Positions 8,777-20,518 of a DNA stretch of 64,000 nucleotides are shown here, in pieces. The first letter of the stretch is position 1. Every line of letters starts with the position of its first letter. The position numbers were made by a program, and so were the translations under genes. The notes beneath the pieces are model-generated. The model did not search any database. It saw only the letters and a list, made by a program, of their open reading frames with translations, and was not told the origin of the DNA. Location of the stretch: assembly GCF_013409065.1 (NCBI RefSeq), contig NZ_JACBZP010000001.1, forward strand, positions 3,110,518 through 3,174,517. Direction: 5' to 3'. Source of the DNA: Spelaeicoccus albus (GTDB taxonomy: Bacteria > Actinomycetota > Actinomycetes > Actinomycetales > Brevibacteriaceae).

Positions 8777-9949
8777 TCAGGCGCCGGCGGCCGCGATCAG
8801 GTCGTCCGCCCGGCCGGTGGTCTCCCAGCTGAACGCCTGGTCGGGCCGGCCGAAGTGGCCGTAGGCGGCCGTGCGCTGGTAAATCGGGGCCAGCAGGCTG
8901 AGGTCGCTGATGATGACGCCGGGGCGCAGGTCGAACACCTGCCGGATGGCGGCCGCGATGCGGTCGTCGGCGACGACGCCGGTGCCGAACGTCTCGACGT
9001 ACAGGCCCACCGGGTCGGCCTGGCCGATGGCGTAGGCGACCTGTACTTCGGCGCGGCGGGCCAGCCCGGCCGCCACAATCGTCTTGGCGACCCATCGCAT
9101 GGCGTACGCGGCCGACCTGTCCACCTTCGAGGGGTCCTTGCCGGAAAACGCGCCGCCCCCGTGGCGGGCGAATCCGCCGTACGTGTCCACGATGATCTTG
9201 CGTCCGGTCAGCCCGGCGTCTCCCATCGGACCGCCGATGACGAACGGACCGGCCGGATTGATGATGAACCGGGTCTGCGAGATGTCGAGCCCGGACGTCG
9301 AGATGACCGGCTTGATCACGTGCGTGAGGACATCTTGGCGCAGGGTGTCGGCGTCCGTCGATTCTTCGTGCTGGCTGGAGAGCACCACCGTGTCGAGAGT
9401 GACGGCCAGGTCGCCGTCGTAGCCGATGGTGACCTGCGTCTTGCCGTCCGGACGCAGGTAGGGCACGGTGCCGTCCTTGCGCACTGCCGTCAACCGTTCG
9501 GCAAGCCGATTGGCCAGCGAGATGGGCAGCGGCATCAGCTCGGGCGTGTCGTCATTGGCGTACCCGAACATCAGACCCTGGTCGCCGGCGCCTTGATCGT
9601 CCGGGATGCCCCGGCCGAAGACGCCGGTGTGGATGTTCGCCGACTGGGCGCCGATGGAAAGGCTGACGCCGCAGCTGTTGCCGTCGAACCCCTTGTCGGA
9701 CGAGTCGTATCCGATCTCCATGATCCGCCGCCGCACGATGTCGGCCACGTCGACGTAGCCGGTGCTGCGCACTTCGCCGGCCACGTGCACCAGGCCCGTC
9801 GTCACCATTGTCTCGACGGCGACGCGGCTGTTGATGTCCGCGATGAGGAGCGCGTCGAGCACCGAGTCCGAAATCTGGTCGCAAATCTTGTCGGGGTGGC
9901 CTTCGGTGACCGATTCCGAAGTGAAGAGGCGAAGGTGCGCACTTGTCAC
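8777..9949 (-). CDS. metK: S-adenosylmethionine synthetase
   Basis: MetK makes SAM from methionine and ATP. The 390-residue protein shows the family signatures [16 protein letters not shown] (ATP and Mg2+ site near residues 13-28), [12 protein letters not shown] (signature 1) and [19 protein letters not shown] (signature 2, phosphate loop). Its length is normal for bacterial MetK. The start overlaps the coaBC stop by four bases (9946-9949). No SAM-binding riboswitch is visible; the gene simply continues the gmk-rpoZ-coaBC operon. Confidence 0.98.
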   Translation of the reverse strand: MTSAHLRLFTSESVTEGHPDKICDQISDSVLDALLIADINSRVAVETMVTTGLVHVAGEVRSTGYVDVADIVRRRIMEIGYDSSDKGFDGNSCGVSLSIGAQSANIHTGVFGRGIPDDQGAGDQGLMFGYANDDTPELMPLPISLANRLAERLTAVRKDGTVPYLRPDGKTQVTIGYDGDLAVTLDTVVLSSQHEESTDADTLRQDVLTHVIKPVISTSGLDISQTRFIINPAGPFVIGGPMGDAGLTGRKIIVDTYGGFARHGGGAFSGKDPSKVDRSAAYAMRWVAKTIVAAGLARRAEVQVAYAIGQADPVGLYVETFGTGVVADDRIAAAIRQVFDLRPGVIISDLSLLAPIYQRTAAYGHFGRPDQAFSWETTGRADDLIAAAGA

Positions 9950-11184
9950 TGGGGTCGTCCTTTGCTGCTGGTGGGATCGCTGCGGTGTAGTTGCTCCGCG
10001 ACGACGTCGAGTACGGCGTGAGCCACCTGCGATTTGGCTTGTTCGGTCACGACGGCCAGCGTGCCGGAATCCTTGCCGAGGATCGTCACGGCGTTGGTGT
10101 CGGTGCCGAAGGTCTTGTGCGCGCCGACCTCGTTGACGACGAGCAGATCGCAGCCCTTGGAAGCGAGCTTTGCTTGCCCGTATTCGACCACCGAGTGGGC
10201 GTCGTCGCCGGTCTCGGCCGCAAACCCGACGATGAGCCGGCGGCTGCCGGCGGCGTCGCGGGCAGTCACCAAGCCGCGGAGGATGTCGGGGTTTTGCACG
10301 AGGTCGATGGACATGCCGGATCCGCCGGATTTCTTCAGCTTGTTGCTCTCGATGCGCGCGGGCCGGTAGTCGGCGACTGCTGCGGCCATGATGACGACGT
10401 CGGCGTCCGCCGATTCTTCCGCCATGGCGGTTTCGAGCTCGGCGGCCGTGCTCACGGCGCGCACGTCAAGGTGGGACGGCGCCGGGTCCTCCAGATGGGC
10501 GGCAACGACGCGCACGGTGGCGCCGCGTTCGGCGGCGGCGCGCGCCAGCGCCAGACCTTGCCGGCCGGATGAGCGATTGCCGAGGAAACGCACCGGGTCG
10601 AGAGGTTCACGGGTGCCACCGGCGCTGACGACCACGCGGACGCTGTCCAGATCCCGCGGGGCCAATGCGGCAAGCGCAGCCTGATAGATGGTCTCGGGAT
10701 CGGGCAGCCGCCCCGGGCCGGTGTCGGCGCCCGTGAGTCGGCCGGAATCGGGGTCGATCACTATCGCGCCGCGGCTGCGCAAGGTTGCGACATTCTCGCT
10801 GGTTGCCGGGTGTTGCCACATTTCGGTGTGCATGGCCGGAGCCAGCACCACCGGCGCCGTAGCGGTCAGCAGCGTAGCGGTCAACAGGTCCTCGGCGTTG
10901 CCGTGAGCGGCCTTGGCCAGCAAGTCGGCAGTGGCGGGCGCCACGACTACCAAGTCGGCGGCACGGCCGAGGCGCACATGGGGGACGTCGGCGACGTTTT
11001 CGAACACGCCAGTATGCACCGGGTGCCCGGAGAGGGCCTCCCAGGTGGCCGAACCGACGAATTCCAACGCGGCCCGCGTCGGCACGACGTGCACGTCGTG
11101 CCCCGACTCGGTGAACCGGCGCAACAGCATCGCCGCCTTGTACGCGGCGATGCCGCCGGAGACGCCGAGGACGATGCGGGCCAT
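9946..11184 (-). CDS. coaBC: Phosphopantothenoylcysteine decarboxylase / phosphopantothenate-cysteine ligase
   Basis: This bifunctional flavoprotein of coenzyme A synthesis has an N-terminal CoaC decarboxylase ([16 protein letters not shown]; catalytic His69 in [16 protein letters not shown] matching the PxMNxxMW motif loosely) and a C-terminal CoaB ligase ([27 protein letters not shown]). Where E. coli Dfp has its active-site cysteine before the GPGRM motif, this protein reads [14 protein letters not shown] with no cysteine. From memory, mycobacterial homologues have the same substitution. It lies between rpoZ (9-base gap) and metK (overlap), the standard actinobacterial order. Confidence 0.96.
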   Translation of the reverse strand: MARIVLGVSGGIAAYKAAMLLRRFTESGHDVHVVPTRAALEFVGSATWEALSGHPVHTGVFENVADVPHVRLGRAADLVVVAPATADLLAKAAHGNAEDLLTATLLTATAPVVLAPAMHTEMWQHPATSENVATLRSRGAIVIDPDSGRLTGADTGPGRLPDPETIYQAALAALAPRDLDSVRVVVSAGGTREPLDPVRFLGNRSSGRQGLALARAAAERGATVRVVAAHLEDPAPSHLDVRAVSTAAELETAMAEESADADVVIMAAAVADYRPARIESNKLKKSGGSGMSIDLVQNPDILRGLVTARDAAGSRRLIVGFAAETGDDAHSVVEYGQAKLASKGCDLLVVNEVGAHKTFGTDTNAVTILGKDSGTLAVVTEQAKSQVAHAVLDVVAEQLHRSDPTSSKGRPQ

Positions 11185-11193
11185 TGCCGCCGC

Positions 11194-11451
11194 TTAGTCT
11201 TCGGCGGGCAGGTGGGCGACGACCTTGCCCTCGTTGATCTCGCGCATCGCGATCGACAGCGATTTCTCGTTCAACGTGGTCGGGACCAGCGGTCCGACGT
11301 TTTCCAGCAGTCCGTCCTGCAACTGCGAGTAGTACGCGTTGATCTGGCGGGCGCGCTTGGCGCCTTGGATCACGAGCGCGTACTTCGATTCGGCGATCTG
11401 AAGCAGGTCGTCGATCGGCGGGTTGGTGATGCCTTCAGGTGTTGCGGACAC
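11194..11451 (-). CDS. rpoZ: RNA polymerase omega subunit
   Basis: The small subunit helps fold and assemble the beta' subunit of RNA polymerase. The 85-residue protein contains the conserved core [20 protein letters not shown] then AKRARQIN, followed by [18 protein letters not shown]. It starts at a GTG (11451) with GGAG six bases upstream. Its place between gmk and coaBC is conserved. A triple 15-bp repeat separates it from gmk. Confidence 0.96.
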   Translation of the reverse strand: MSATPEGITNPPIDDLLQIAESKYALVIQGAKRARQINAYYSQLQDGLLENVGPLVPTTLNEKSLSIAMREINEGKVVAHLPAED

Positions 11452-11462
11452 AAATTCTCCGT

Positions 11463-11507
11463 ACGTTCTTTATCGGGACGTTCTTTATCGGGACGTTCTT
11501 TATCGGG
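11463..11507. repeat. Three perfect 15-bp tandem repeats between gmk and rpoZ
   Basis: The unit ACGTTCTTTATCGGG (CCCGATAAAGAACGT on the coding strand) occurs three times without change at 11463-11477, 11478-11492 and 11493-11507. It sits in the 66-base gap between the gmk stop and the rpoZ start, a few bases upstream of the rpoZ ribosome-binding site. Each copy holds a TAAAGA hexamer, so the array may affect spacing or RNA processing. The identity of the copies suggests recent slippage. Confidence 0.9.
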
Positions 11508-11517
11508 ACGGACCGAA

Positions 11518-12072
11518 CTACGTGTCGGCCTGCATCAATGATACGAGTTCTTCGGCCGCTTGCCGAATATCGTTGTTCACGACAGTCGCATCGAATTCCG
11601 GTTCGGCGGCGAGTTCCTCGCGCGCCGTGACAAGTCTACGGTCTTGTTCGCCCTGCGTTTCAGTGCCCCTGCCGGTGAGTCTGCGCACGAGTTCCTCCCA
11701 GCTGGGCGGGGCGAGGAACACGAAGTACGCGTCCGGCATGGTGGTGCGCACTTGCCGCGCGCCTTGCAGATCGATCTCGAGCAGCGGCGCCTTGCCGGCC
11801 GCCATGGCCTCGCGCACCGGCCCGGCCGGCGTGCCGTACCGGTTGACGCCGTGTACGACGGCCCACTCGAGGAGCTCGCCGTTCTCGATCATGGCATCGA
11901 ACCGTTCGTGCGTGACGAAGTGATAATGGACGCCGTCGATCTCTCCGGGCCTGGGCGGCCGCGTCGTAGCGGACACGCTCAGCCACACTTGCGGATAGTG
12001 CGACCGGATGTACGTGGACACGGTTCCCTTGCCGACAGCTGTGGGGCCGGCCAGTACGGTCAGTCGGCTCAC
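11518..12072 (-). CDS. gmk: Guanylate kinase
   Basis: Gmk phosphorylates GMP and dGMP to the diphosphates. The 184-residue protein begins [19 protein letters not shown] with a P-loop (residues 9-17), then has the GMP-binding motif [20 protein letters not shown] and the lid region. It starts within the mihF stop (overlap 12069-12072), and the mihF-gmk-rpoZ order is standard for actinobacteria. Confidence 0.97.
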   Translation of the reverse strand: MSRLTVLAGPTAVGKGTVSTYIRSHYPQVWLSVSATTRPPRPGEIDGVHYHFVTHERFDAMIENGELLEWAVVHGVNRYGTPAGPVREAMAAGKAPLLEIDLQGARQVRTTMPDAYFVFLAPPSWEELVRRLTGRGTETQGEQDRRLVTAREELAAEPEFDATVVNNDIRQAAEELVSLMQADT

Positions 12073-12386
12073 GACGTCTCGAAGCGTTCCAGCAACGCGC
12101 GCCGTTGATGCGTGCCGAGTCCACGCAAGCGCCTGGTGCCGGCGATTCCGATCTCTTCCATGAGTTGAGCGGCTCGTACCTTGCCGATACCGGGCAAGGC
12201 CTCAAGGAGCGACGACACCTTCAGCTTCCCCAGCGCCTCGTCGCTTCCCGACTTGTCCAGGACGGCGCGTAGCGACGTCTTGCCGGTGCGCAGGTCGTCC
12301 TTGACCGCAGCACGTACGCGCCGGGCCGCGGCGGCCTTGTCCAGGGCCTCGGCTCGTTGCTGGGGCGATAGTGGGGATAATGCCAC
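12069..12386 (-). CDS. mihF: Actinobacterial integration host factor
   Basis: mIHF is a small nucleoid-associated DNA-binding protein first known for phage L5 integration in mycobacteria. The 105-residue product has a basic helical N-terminus ([20 protein letters not shown]) and a helix-two-turn-helix DNA-binding part, [20 protein letters not shown]. Length and sequence fit the family, and the position directly before gmk is diagnostic. A 75-base gap separates it from pyrF, so it may also have its own promoter. Confidence 0.94.
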   Translation of the reverse strand: MALSPLSPQQRAEALDKAAAARRVRAAVKDDLRTGKTSLRAVLDKSGSDEALGKLKVSSLLEALPGIGKVRAAQLMEEIGIAGTRRLRGLGTHQRRALLERFETS

Positions 12387-12461
12387 GTACCTACTCCTCT
12401 TCCACTCCGACCGGCCGCTCGCAGCGGGTTCTTCGTCTCGCTCATGACTATCACATTTTCG

Positions 12462-13328
12462 TCACCGGGCAGAAGTGCGCACCAACGTCAGATCGGCTTG
12501 CAGCTCGGTGACGGCGCGGCCGAGCTCGTCTCGGCGGGGTCCGGCGGCCAACACGGCGCGCGACACGGTCGGCAGCACCTGACCGGCGGTGAACGCCGCG
12601 CCGAAGACGCTGGTCAGCTGGCGCATGGTGGCGCCTTGAGCGCCCACCCCGGGGGCCAGGAGCGGCGCGTTGGTGGCGGCGAAGTCGATGCCGAGATCTC
12701 GCCCGACGGTTCCAATGGTCGCCCCGACGACCAGCCCGACCGAGCCGAGCGTCCCGTGCGCGGCCGCTGCCGCGTTCTCGGCCGCCGCGGCGTCGGCGAT
12801 GCCGGCCGCCACCGGCCGGCCGGTGGACATGCCGGCGTGCTGGACGGCAGCGCCTTCCGGGTTCGAGGTCAGGGCCAGCACGAACACGCCGCGCTCGTTC
12901 TCGGCTGCGAGAGCGAGGGCCGGTCGCAGCGATTCGAACCCGAGATACGGCGACAGCGTGACGGCGTCGGCGGCAAGTGGCGACGCATTGCCCAGATAGC
13001 TCTCGGCGTACGCGACCATTGTCGAGCCGATATCGCCCCGCTTGGCGTCCAACAGCGTCAACAGGCCGCGGTCGCGCGCCAGCTCGAGCGTGTCTTCGAG
13101 GGCAGCGATGCCGGAGGAGCCGAAACGTTCGAACAACGCGGCTTGCGGTTTGACCATTGCCACGCGGCCGGCCAAGGCGTCGATGACGACACCTGCCATT
13201 TCGGCGGCACCGTCGGCGCTGTCGTCCAGTCCCCAGGCCGCCAGCAGCCCCGGATGCGGGTCGATGCCCACCACCAGTCCACCGTATTCGGCAATCGCCG
13301 CCTGCAGCCGGGCGCCGAACGAGGTCAT
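12462..13328 (-). CDS. pyrF: Orotidine 5'-phosphate decarboxylase (type 2)
   Basis: PyrF converts OMP to UMP, the last step of de novo pyrimidine synthesis. The 288-residue product is the longer type-2 (mycobacterial/Myxococcus) form with the catalytic motif [12 protein letters not shown]. The frame is open to 13343, but the ATG at 13328 (MTSFGARLQ) overlaps the carB stop by four bases as ATGA, the pattern seen throughout this operon, and is preferred. Confidence 0.96.
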   Translation of the reverse strand: MTSFGARLQAAIAEYGGLVVGIDPHPGLLAAWGLDDSADGAAEMAGVVIDALAGRVAMVKPQAALFERFGSSGIAALEDTLELARDRGLLTLLDAKRGDIGSTMVAYAESYLGNASPLAADAVTLSPYLGFESLRPALALAAENERGVFVLALTSNPEGAAVQHAGMSTGRPVAAGIADAAAAENAAAAAHGTLGSVGLVVGATIGTVGRDLGIDFAATNAPLLAPGVGAQGATMRQLTSVFGAAFTAGQVLPTVSRAVLAAGPRRDELGRAVTELQADLTLVRTSAR

Positions 13329-16300
13329 ACTCCGGCCCCCCACTGCTGCAGCGATTTGACGCGGAACGGTCCGTTCGCGACGACTTCGATGGCGCTGACG
13401 GCCACCGCGATTTCCTGGATGGTCGTCATGAGCGGGCAGTTGACGCTGGTGGCGGCTGCCCGGATCTCGTAGCCGTCGGCGCGGGCGTCCCGGCCGGACG
13501 GCGTGTTGACTATCAAGTCGATCTCCCCGGCCAGCACCTGGTCGATGATGGTGGGCTCGCCGTTCGGCCCGGTGCCGTCGGTGCCCTTGCGCACGACGGT
13601 CGACATGATGCCGTTGCGTCGGAGCACTTCGGCCGTCCCGGTGGTGGCGAGCAGTTCGAACCCGAGTTCGGCCAGCCGCCGCGCCGGCAACACCATCGAG
13701 CGTTTGTCGCGGTCGGCCACCGAGAAGAAAACCTTGCCCCGGACCGGAAGCGTCTGCGAAGCCGCTTGCTGGCTCTTGGCGAATGACGTCGGGAAGTCCA
13801 CGTCGATGCCCATCACCTCGCCGGTCGAGCGCATCTCTGGGCCGAGGATGCTGTCGACGATGGCGCCGCCGGCCGTGCGGAACCGGCGGAACGGCAATAC
13901 TGCCTCCTTGACGGCGATCGGCACGTCGGCCGGCGGGTTGCTGCCGTCGCCGGACGCCGGCAACACGGTGCCGCGCAGCGAGGCGACCGTGCGGCCGGTC
14001 GCCATCAGCGCGGCGGCCTTGGCCAGCGGGGCGGCGGTCGCCTTGGACACGAACGGCACGGTGCGGGAGGCGCGCGGATTGGCTTCAAGCACGTACAGCA
14101 CGTCGGCGGCCAGGGCGAACTGGATGTTGAGCAGCCCGTTCACGCCCACCCCTTCGGCGATGGCTCTCGTCGATTCGCGCACGCGGGCGAGCACATCCGA
14201 GCCGAGCGTGGCCGGCGGCAGTACGCAGCAGGAGTCGCCCGAATGGATTCCGGCCTCCTCGATGTGCTCCATGATGCCGCCGATGTACAGGTCGGTGCCG
14301 TCAAAGAGCGCGTCCACGTCGATTTCGATGGCGTCGTCGAGGAACCTGTCGACGAGCACGGGACGGTCGTGGCTGACCTCGGTGGCCGATTCCATGTAAT
14401 CGGACAATTGGGCCGAGTCGTACACGATCTGCATGCCGCGGCCGCCCAGCACGTAGGACGGGCGGACCAGGACGGGATAGCCGATGTCCTCGGCGATCTG
14501 CCGAGCGCCGTCGAACGACGTGGCGGTGCCGTGTTTGGGCGAGCGCAGGGACGCCGCGTCGAGCACGGCGCCGAATGCTCCGCGATCCTCGGCCAGGTCG
14601 ATGGCCTCGGGTTGCGTTCCGAGGACCGGCACGCCGGCGGCCTTGAGGTCGGCGGCAAGGCCGAGCGGCGTCTGCCCGCCGAGTGAGCAGATGACGCCGA
14701 GCACCGGGCCCGCCGCGCATTCGGCCTGGTAGACCTCGAGGACGTCCTCGAACGTGAGCGGTTCGAAGTACAGCCGGTCGGCAGTGTCGTAGTCGGTGGA
14801 GACGGTCTCGGGATTGCAGTTGACCATGACCGTCTTGTACCCGGCGCCGCGCAACGCCATGGTGGCGTGCACGCACGAATAGTCGAATTCAATGCCCTGG
14901 CCGATGCGGTTCGGCCCCGAGCCCAGGATCATGACGACCGGCTCGGTCCGTTCCGACACCTCGGTCTCATCGTCATAGGTCGAATAGTGGTACGGCGTTT
15001 TGGCTTCGAACTCGCCGGCGCACGTGTCGACGGTCTTGTACACCGGCCGGACGCCGAGTGCTTGCCGGACGCCGCGCGCCACCGCCGGGTCGATCCGGCG
15101 CAGCGCGCCGATCTGCACGTCGGAGAAGCCGTGCCGTTTTGCCGTGCGCAGCGCCGGCACGTCGAGAGTGGACGCCTCGGCCACGTCCTCGGCGATCTCG
15201 TTGATCAACGCGATCTGGTCGAGGAACCACCGGTCGATGCCGCATGCCGCGTAGACCTCGTCGATCGTGAGGCCTGCGCGCAACCCCTGCTGGACCGCGA
15301 CAAGTCGTTCGTCGGTCGGGTGGCCGATGCGGGCCAGCAGGTCGGCGCGCACCGACGGATCGGCGATATCGGGCACCGCCCCGTCCCAGTGGAACGCCGC
15401 ACCGGACTTCTCCAGCGACCGGAGAGCCTTTTGCAGGGCTTCGGTGAAATTCCGACCGAGCGCCATGGCCTCCCCCACCGATTTCATGGTGGTGGTCAGG
15501 GTGGGATCGGCCGCCGGGAATTTCTCGAACGCGAACCGCGGCACCTTCACGACCACGTAGTCGAGGGTCGGTTCGAACGATGCCGGCGTGACCTTGGTGA
15601 TGTCGTTGGGGATCTCGTCGAGGCTGTACCCGACGGCCAGCTTGGCCGCGATCTTCGCGATCGGGAATCCGGTGGCCTTCGAGGCCAGGGCGGACGACCG
15701 GGACACGCGCGGGTTCATTTCGATAGTGACGATGCGCCCGTTGTCGGGATGGACGGCGAATTGGATATTGCATCCGCCGGTGTCGACGCCGACTTCACGG
15801 ATGATGGCTTGGGAGATGTCCCGCATCCGCTGGTATTCGCGGTCCGTGAGGGTCAGCGCCGGGGCCACCGTGATGGAGTCGCCGGTGTGTACGCCGACCG
15901 GGTCGACGTTCTCGATCGAGCAGACCACGACGACGTTGTCCTTGTTGTCGCGCATCAGTTCGAGCTCGTATTCCTTCCACCCGAGGATGGATTCCTCCAG
16001 CAGGACTTCGTGCGTGAGCGAGTCCTGCAGCCCGGCCCCGGCGATCCGGCGCAAATCGTTTTCGTCGTACGCCAGACCGGACCCGAGCCCGCCCATGGTG
16101 AACGAGGGACGCACCACCAGCGGGTAGCCCAGCTTGTCGGCGGCGTCCAGGCAATCGTGCATGGTGTGCGCGATCATTGATTCGGCGACCTCGGCGCCGC
16201 AGATCTTCGCGATGTCCTTGTACTGTTGCCGGTCCTCACCGGCCTGGATGGCCGCGACGTTAGCGCCGATCAGTTCGACGTCGTATTTGTCCAGCGTGCC

Positions 16301-16615
16301 GCGCTCGTGCAGTTCGATGGCGGCGTTCAGCGCCGTCTGGCCGCCCAGGGTGGGCAGCAGCGCGTCGGGCTTCTCGGCGGCGATGATCGATTCGATCACC
16401 TCGGGGGCGATGGGTTCGATGTACGTGGCGTCGGCGATCTCCGGATCGGTCATGATGGTGGCCGGGTTCGAGTTGACAAGGATGACGCGCAGTCCTTCGG
16501 CTCGCAGCACGCGGCATGCCTGCGTGCCGGAATAATCGAATTCGCACGCTTGTCCGATGACTATCGGGCCCGATCCAATGACCAGGACGCTTTTCAGATC
16601 GCTCCGCAACGGCAT
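13325..16615 (-). CDS. carB: Carbamoyl-phosphate synthase large chain
   Basis: CarB makes carbamoyl phosphate from bicarbonate, ATP and ammonia supplied by CarA. The 1096-residue protein has the expected duplicated ATP-grasp halves (first [20 protein letters not shown], second [20 protein letters not shown]) and a C-terminal MGS-like allosteric domain from about residue 950, where UMP and ornithine act in other species. The start is one base after the carA stop, with a GGAG ribosome-binding site inside carA. Confidence 0.98.
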   Translation of the reverse strand: MPLRSDLKSVLVIGSGPIVIGQACEFDYSGTQACRVLRAEGLRVILVNSNPATIMTDPEIADATYIEPIAPEVIESIIAAEKPDALLPTLGGQTALNAAIELHERGTLDKYDVELIGANVAAIQAGEDRQQYKDIAKICGAEVAESMIAHTMHDCLDAADKLGYPLVVRPSFTMGGLGSGLAYDENDLRRIAGAGLQDSLTHEVLLEESILGWKEYELELMRDNKDNVVVVCSIENVDPVGVHTGDSITVAPALTLTDREYQRMRDISQAIIREVGVDTGGCNIQFAVHPDNGRIVTIEMNPRVSRSSALASKATGFPIAKIAAKLAVGYSLDEIPNDITKVTPASFEPTLDYVVVKVPRFAFEKFPAADPTLTTTMKSVGEAMALGRNFTEALQKALRSLEKSGAAFHWDGAVPDIADPSVRADLLARIGHPTDERLVAVQQGLRAGLTIDEVYAACGIDRWFLDQIALINEIAEDVAEASTLDVPALRTAKRHGFSDVQIGALRRIDPAVARGVRQALGVRPVYKTVDTCAGEFEAKTPYHYSTYDDETEVSERTEPVVMILGSGPNRIGQGIEFDYSCVHATMALRGAGYKTVMVNCNPETVSTDYDTADRLYFEPLTFEDVLEVYQAECAAGPVLGVICSLGGQTPLGLAADLKAAGVPVLGTQPEAIDLAEDRGAFGAVLDAASLRSPKHGTATSFDGARQIAEDIGYPVLVRPSYVLGGRGMQIVYDSAQLSDYMESATEVSHDRPVLVDRFLDDAIEIDVDALFDGTDLYIGGIMEHIEEAGIHSGDSCCVLPPATLGSDVLARVRESTRAIAEGVGVNGLLNIQFALAADVLYVLEANPRASRTVPFVSKATAAPLAKAAALMATGRTVASLRGTVLPASGDGSNPPADVPIAVKEAVLPFRRFRTAGGAIVDSILGPEMRSTGEVMGIDVDFPTSFAKSQQAASQTLPVRGKVFFSVADRDKRSMVLPARRLAELGFELLATTGTAEVLRRNGIMSTVVRKGTDGTGPNGEPTIIDQVLAGEIDLIVNTPSGRDARADGYEIRAAATSVNCPLMTTIQEIAVAVSAIEVVANGPFRVKSLQQWGAGV

Positions 16616-17776
16616 TTATTTGGCTCCTTGGCTCGTCGGATCGATCCGGTCCATCAAGTCGATGAAACGGTCGAACAGGTAACGGGAATCGTGCGGGCCG
16701 GCCGCCGATTCGGGGTGGTATTGCACGCTGAACGCCGGAACGTCGAGCGCCCGCAGGCCCTCGACGACGTTGTCGTTCAGGCAGATATGGCTCACCTCGA
16801 CGGCCCCGTACCGGCCGTCGTCGTAGGGTGCCGTCGAGGGGCCGTCGAGCGGCGCGTCGACGGCGAAGCCGTGGTTTTGGCTGGTGACCTCGACCTTGCC
16901 GGTCTCCCTGTCGAGAACCGGCTGGTTGATGCCGCGGTGGCCGAATTGCAGCTTGTAGGTGCCGTACCCCAGCGCTCGACCCAGCAGTTGGTTGCCGAAG
17001 CAGATCCCGAAGAACGGGATGCGGTGGTCGAGCACGCTGCGCAGCACGTCGACCTGACGGTCGGCAGCGGCCGGGTCGCCGGGCCCGTTGGAGAAGAACA
17101 CGCCGTCCGGCGCAATCTTCTCGAGGGTTTCGAAGGACGTGTTCGCCGGCAGCACGTGCACTTCCAGGCCGCGTTCGGCGAGCTGGGTCGGCGTCATGGA
17201 CTTGATGCCCAGGTCGAAGGCCGCGACGGTGAACCGTTTCGTGCCGACGGCCGGCACGACGTATGCCTCGGCAGTGGACGCTTCGGCGGCGAGGTCGGAT
17301 CCGGCCATCACGGGCGAGTCGAGGACCGCCTGCAGGCGGCCGGCCCGGTCCGGAGCTTCCGGGCCGGAAAAGATGCCCATCCGCATGGCGCCCTTGTCGC
17401 GCAGATGCCGGGTCAGCGCGCGTGTGTCCACGTCGGCGATACCGACCACGCCTTCGCGTTCGAGCCGCTCCCGCAGGTCGCCGGTCGAGCGCCAGCTGGA
17501 CGGGCGCCGTGCCGCGTCGCGCACCACATAGCCGGCCGCCCAGATGCGGGTGGATTCGTCGTCGACGTCATTGACGCCCGTGTTGCCGATGTGCGGGGCC
17601 GTCTGGACGATGATCTGCCGGTGATAGGACGGGTCGGTCAGCGTTTCCTGATAGCCGGTCATGGCCGTGACGAAAACGGCTTCGCCCAGCGCCGTGCCGC
17701 GGGCGCCGTACGCGGTGCCGGTGAGTTCCAGGCCGTCCTCCAGGGTCAGGGTCGCCGGCCGGCGTGGTTCGGTCAT
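16616..17776 (-). CDS. carA: Carbamoyl-phosphate synthase small chain
   Basis: CarA is the glutaminase subunit that supplies ammonia to CarB for pyrimidines and arginine. The 386-residue protein has an N-terminal CPSase small-chain domain ([16 protein letters not shown]) and a C-terminal class I glutamine amidotransferase domain with the nucleophile Cys in [16 protein letters not shown] and His/Glu in [11 protein letters not shown]. The open frame extends far upstream through the neighbouring genes, but homology begins at [15 protein letters not shown], and this ATG overlaps the upstream stop by four bases. Confidence 0.97.
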   Translation of the reverse strand: MTEPRRPATLTLEDGLELTGTAYGARGTALGEAVFVTAMTGYQETLTDPSYHRQIIVQTAPHIGNTGVNDVDDESTRIWAAGYVVRDAARRPSSWRSTGDLRERLEREGVVGIADVDTRALTRHLRDKGAMRMGIFSGPEAPDRAGRLQAVLDSPVMAGSDLAAEASTAEAYVVPAVGTKRFTVAAFDLGIKSMTPTQLAERGLEVHVLPANTSFETLEKIAPDGVFFSNGPGDPAAADRQVDVLRSVLDHRIPFFGICFGNQLLGRALGYGTYKLQFGHRGINQPVLDRETGKVEVTSQNHGFAVDAPLDGPSTAPYDDGRYGAVEVSHICLNDNVVEGLRALDVPAFSVQYHPESAAGPHDSRYLFDRFIDLMDRIDPTSQGAK

Positions 17777-18261
17777 GATGCCTCCAGTTGCGAAATGCTC
17801 TCGATGAGCGTGGTCTTGTCGGCCGCGTACCGGGTGCGGAATCCGGTGTCGACGTCGGTGTGGCCGAGGGTCCAGCCGATGACGACGAGGCCGCCTGCTT
17901 CGACGAATTTTCCGGCCATGCCGTCGGCCGTGGACACCGACCGCAGGTCGGAGCGCGGGATGTAGAAGTCGGGCTGGCCGTCCCGTCGCACCGCAATGCC
18001 GCCGGCGTAGACTTCCACGGCCGCGCCGGTGCGGATCCCCAGGTCGTGCACGGCGATGCGGTCGAGCCAGTCGCCGGCCCTCGTCGTGCACACGTACGTG
18101 CCCTCGGCGCTCGTCCCGGGTTCGCCGGGCGCCGCCGGAACGCCCGCCGGGGCCGGGATGTCGTCTTGCCTGCCGCGCCGGGAAGTCCAGCCCCTGCGCA
18201 TCAACGCGAAGATGAGCAGGATGATCACGACGGTGACGACGACGCCGATCAGTTTGCCCAT
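17773..18261 (-). CDS. PH-like membrane protein of the pyr operon
   Basis: The 162-residue product has one N-terminal membrane segment ([16 protein letters not shown], about residues 6-21), a charged linker and a C-terminal PH-like domain with [21 protein letters not shown] gene of this kind stands between pyrC and carA in many actinobacteria (Rv1382-like). Its role is unknown, though the conserved position suggests a link to pyrimidine metabolism or to the membrane. It overlaps pyrC by 13 bases and carA by 4. Confidence 0.85.
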   Translation of the reverse strand: MGKLIGVVVTVVIILLIFALMRRGWTSRRGRQDDIPAPAGVPAAPGEPGTSAEGTYVCTTRAGDWLDRIAVHDLGIRTGAAVEVYAGGIAVRRDGQPDFYIPRSDLRSVSTADGMAGKFVEAGGLVVIGWTLGHTDVDTGFRTRYAADKTTLIESISQLEAS

Positions 18262-19556
18262 TCGTGTGCCTTTCCGATGTCGGCCAGCTCGCCGGCCGCC
18301 AGGACGGGCCGGCCGGCGAAGAATGTCGAGTGCACGGCTGCCGGCAGTTCCATTCCGGCGAACGGCGTGTTGCTGCCGGTCGAGGCCATTGCGGCAACGT
18401 CGACCGTCCGCCGGGCGGCAGGATCGACGAGGACGACGTCGGCTGCCGAGCCGGGCTCGAGCGTCCCGGCAGGCAGGCCGGCGATTTCGGCCGGCCGGGT
18501 GGACATGACGCGCACGACGTCGTCCCATCCGAACAGGCCCGGCTCCACCATCGTGGCAACCACAATGGACAGCGCCGTCTCGAGGCCGGTCATCCCCATT
18601 GCCGCGGCCGACCATTCGCACGATTTGGCCTCGGTCGGATGCGGGGCATGGTCGGTGGCGACGATGTCGATGGTTCCGTCGGCGAGGCCCTCGCGGACGG
18701 CGTGCACGTCGGCGTCCGTGCGCAGCGGAGGGTTGACCTTGAAGACCGGGTCGAACGTGCGCACCTTTTCGTCGGTCAGCAGCAGGTGATGCGGCGTCAC
18801 CTCGGCGGTGACGCGGACGCCGCGGGCCTTTGCCCACCGGATGATGTCGACGCTGCCGGCAGTCGACACGTGGCACACGTGCAGCCTGGATCCGACGTGG
18901 CCGGCCAGCAGCACGTCGCGGGCGATGATCGCTTCTTCGGCCACGGCCGGCCAACCGGGCAGCCCCAGCGCCGCGGACACGTCGCCTTCGTGCATTTGCG
19001 CGCCGCCGGTCAGCCGGGGCTCTTGCGCATGCTGGGCGATCACGCCGTCGAACGCCTTGACGTATTCGAGGGCGCGGCGCATCACGAGCGGGTCGTGCAC
19101 GCATTTGCCGTCATCGGAAAAGATCCGCACGCCGGCGGCGGAGTCGGCCATGGCGCCGAGTTCGGCCAGCTGGACGCCGTCCAGGCCGACGGTGACGGCG
19201 CCGATCGGGTGTACCGCCGTGTAGCCGGCTTCTTGGCCGAGCCGCCACACCTGTTCGACAACTCCGGCAGTGTCGGCGACCGGCGCCGTATTGGCCATGG
19301 CGTGCACTGCCGTGAATCCGCCGCGCGCTGCGGCCCGGGAGCCGGACAGGACGGTCTCGGCGTCCTCCCGGCCCGGTTCGCGCAAGTGCGTGTGCAGGTC
19401 GACGAGGCCGGGCAGCGCGGTCAGGCCGCCCGCCTCGACGACCTCCACGTCGCGTAGGCCGGGCTGCGAGAATTCGGCGACCAGCACGCCGTCCTCGATC
19501 TTCAGCTCACCGCGCGGGCCGCCGGCCGGCGACACGTCCCGGATCAAATAGTTCAC
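18249..19556 (-). CDS. pyrC: Dihydroorotase
   Basis: PyrC cyclises carbamoyl-aspartate to dihydroorotate. The 435-residue amidohydrolase carries the metal-binding [10 protein letters not shown], the HVSTAGSV and VTPHHLLL histidines, and the DHAPHPTEA motif. It is the class I (pyrB-linked) type. The start is a GTG at 19556 overlapping the pyrB stop (GTGA). The much longer open frame upstream is a shadow of pyrB. Confidence 0.97.
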   Translation of the reverse strand: MNYLIRDVSPAGGPRGELKIEDGVLVAEFSQPGLRDVEVVEAGGLTALPGLVDLHTHLREPGREDAETVLSGSRAAARGGFTAVHAMANTAPVADTAGVVEQVWRLGQEAGYTAVHPIGAVTVGLDGVQLAELGAMADSAAGVRIFSDDGKCVHDPLVMRRALEYVKAFDGVIAQHAQEPRLTGGAQMHEGDVSAALGLPGWPAVAEEAIIARDVLLAGHVGSRLHVCHVSTAGSVDIIRWAKARGVRVTAEVTPHHLLLTDEKVRTFDPVFKVNPPLRTDADVHAVREGLADGTIDIVATDHAPHPTEAKSCEWSAAAMGMTGLETALSIVVATMVEPGLFGWDDVVRVMSTRPAEIAGLPAGTLEPGSAADVVLVDPAARRTVDVAAMASTGSNTPFAGMELPAAVHSTFFAGRPVLAAGELADIGKAHEWAN

Positions 19557-20518
19557 GCTTTGTCCTCTTCCTTGGCGTAGGCCGTGAGCAGGTACAGCAC
19601 GGCCATCCGCACCGACACCCCGTTCGACACTTGTTCGGTGACCGTCGACCGGGCCGAATCGGCTGCGCCCGCCGAGATCTCGAATCCGCGGTTCATCGGC
19701 CCGGGATGCATGATCAGCGTTGACGGGCCGAGCTTTGCCACACGTTTGTCGGTCAGCCCCCAGCGTCTCGTGTATTCGTGCGCGGACGGGAAGAACGATT
19801 CGTGCATCCGCTCGGCTTGCACGCGCAGCATCATGACGGCGTCCAGATCGCTGCCGGCAAGAGTGGCGTCGAAGTCGTAGCTGATGGTGGCCGGCCACGT
19901 CTCGACGCCGACCGGCAACAGCGTGGGCGGTGCCACCACCGTGACGTGCGCGCCGAGCGTCGTGAGCAGGTACACGTTCGACCGTGCCACCCGCGAATGC
20001 AGGACGTCGCCCACTATCGCCACGTGCACGCCGTCCAGATCGCGGCCGGCCGGCGCGCGCGTATGCAGGTGACGGCGCAGCGTGAACGCGTCCAGCAGCG
20101 CCTGTGTGGGGTGCTGGTGGATGCCGTCGCCGGCGTTGATCACGCCGGCGTCGATCCACCCGGCGTGGGCAAGACGTTGCGGCGCGCCCGAGCCGGGATG
20201 GCGGATGACGACGACGTCCGCGCCGATGGCCTCCAGGGTCTGCGCCGTGTCCTGCAGGCTTTCGCCCTTGGACACCGACGACCCCTTGGCCGAAAAGTTG
20301 ATGACGTCGGCCGAGAGCCGTTTGGCGGCGGCCTCGAACGAGATTCGCGTGCGGGTGGAGTCTTCAAAGAACAGGTTGACGACCGTCCGGCCGCGCAACG
20401 TGGGGAGCTTTTTGATCTCGCGCCCGGACACCTGGTCCATTTCTTCGGCGATATCGAGGGTCTCGATGGCGTCGGCGTAGTCGAGGTCTTCGGTGCCGAG
20501 CAGGTGCCGGTAGGTCAT
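19553..20518 (-). CDS. pyrB: Aspartate carbamoyltransferase catalytic subunit
   Basis: PyrB joins carbamoyl phosphate and aspartate. The 321-residue protein has the carbamoyl-phosphate motif [13 protein letters not shown] and the aspartate-loop residues in [14 protein letters not shown]. No regulatory pyrI is present, as is usual in actinobacteria, where expression is controlled by PyrR. It overlaps pyrR by four bases (20515-20518). Confidence 0.98.
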   Translation of the reverse strand: MTYRHLLGTEDLDYADAIETLDIAEEMDQVSGREIKKLPTLRGRTVVNLFFEDSTRTRISFEAAAKRLSADVINFSAKGSSVSKGESLQDTAQTLEAIGADVVVIRHPGSGAPQRLAHAGWIDAGVINAGDGIHQHPTQALLDAFTLRRHLHTRAPAGRDLDGVHVAIVGDVLHSRVARSNVYLLTTLGAHVTVVAPPTLLPVGVETWPATISYDFDATLAGSDLDAVMMLRVQAERMHESFFPSAHEYTRRWGLTDKRVAKLGPSTLIMHPGPMNRGFEISAGAADSARSTVTEQVSNGVSVRMAVLYLLTAYAKEEDKA

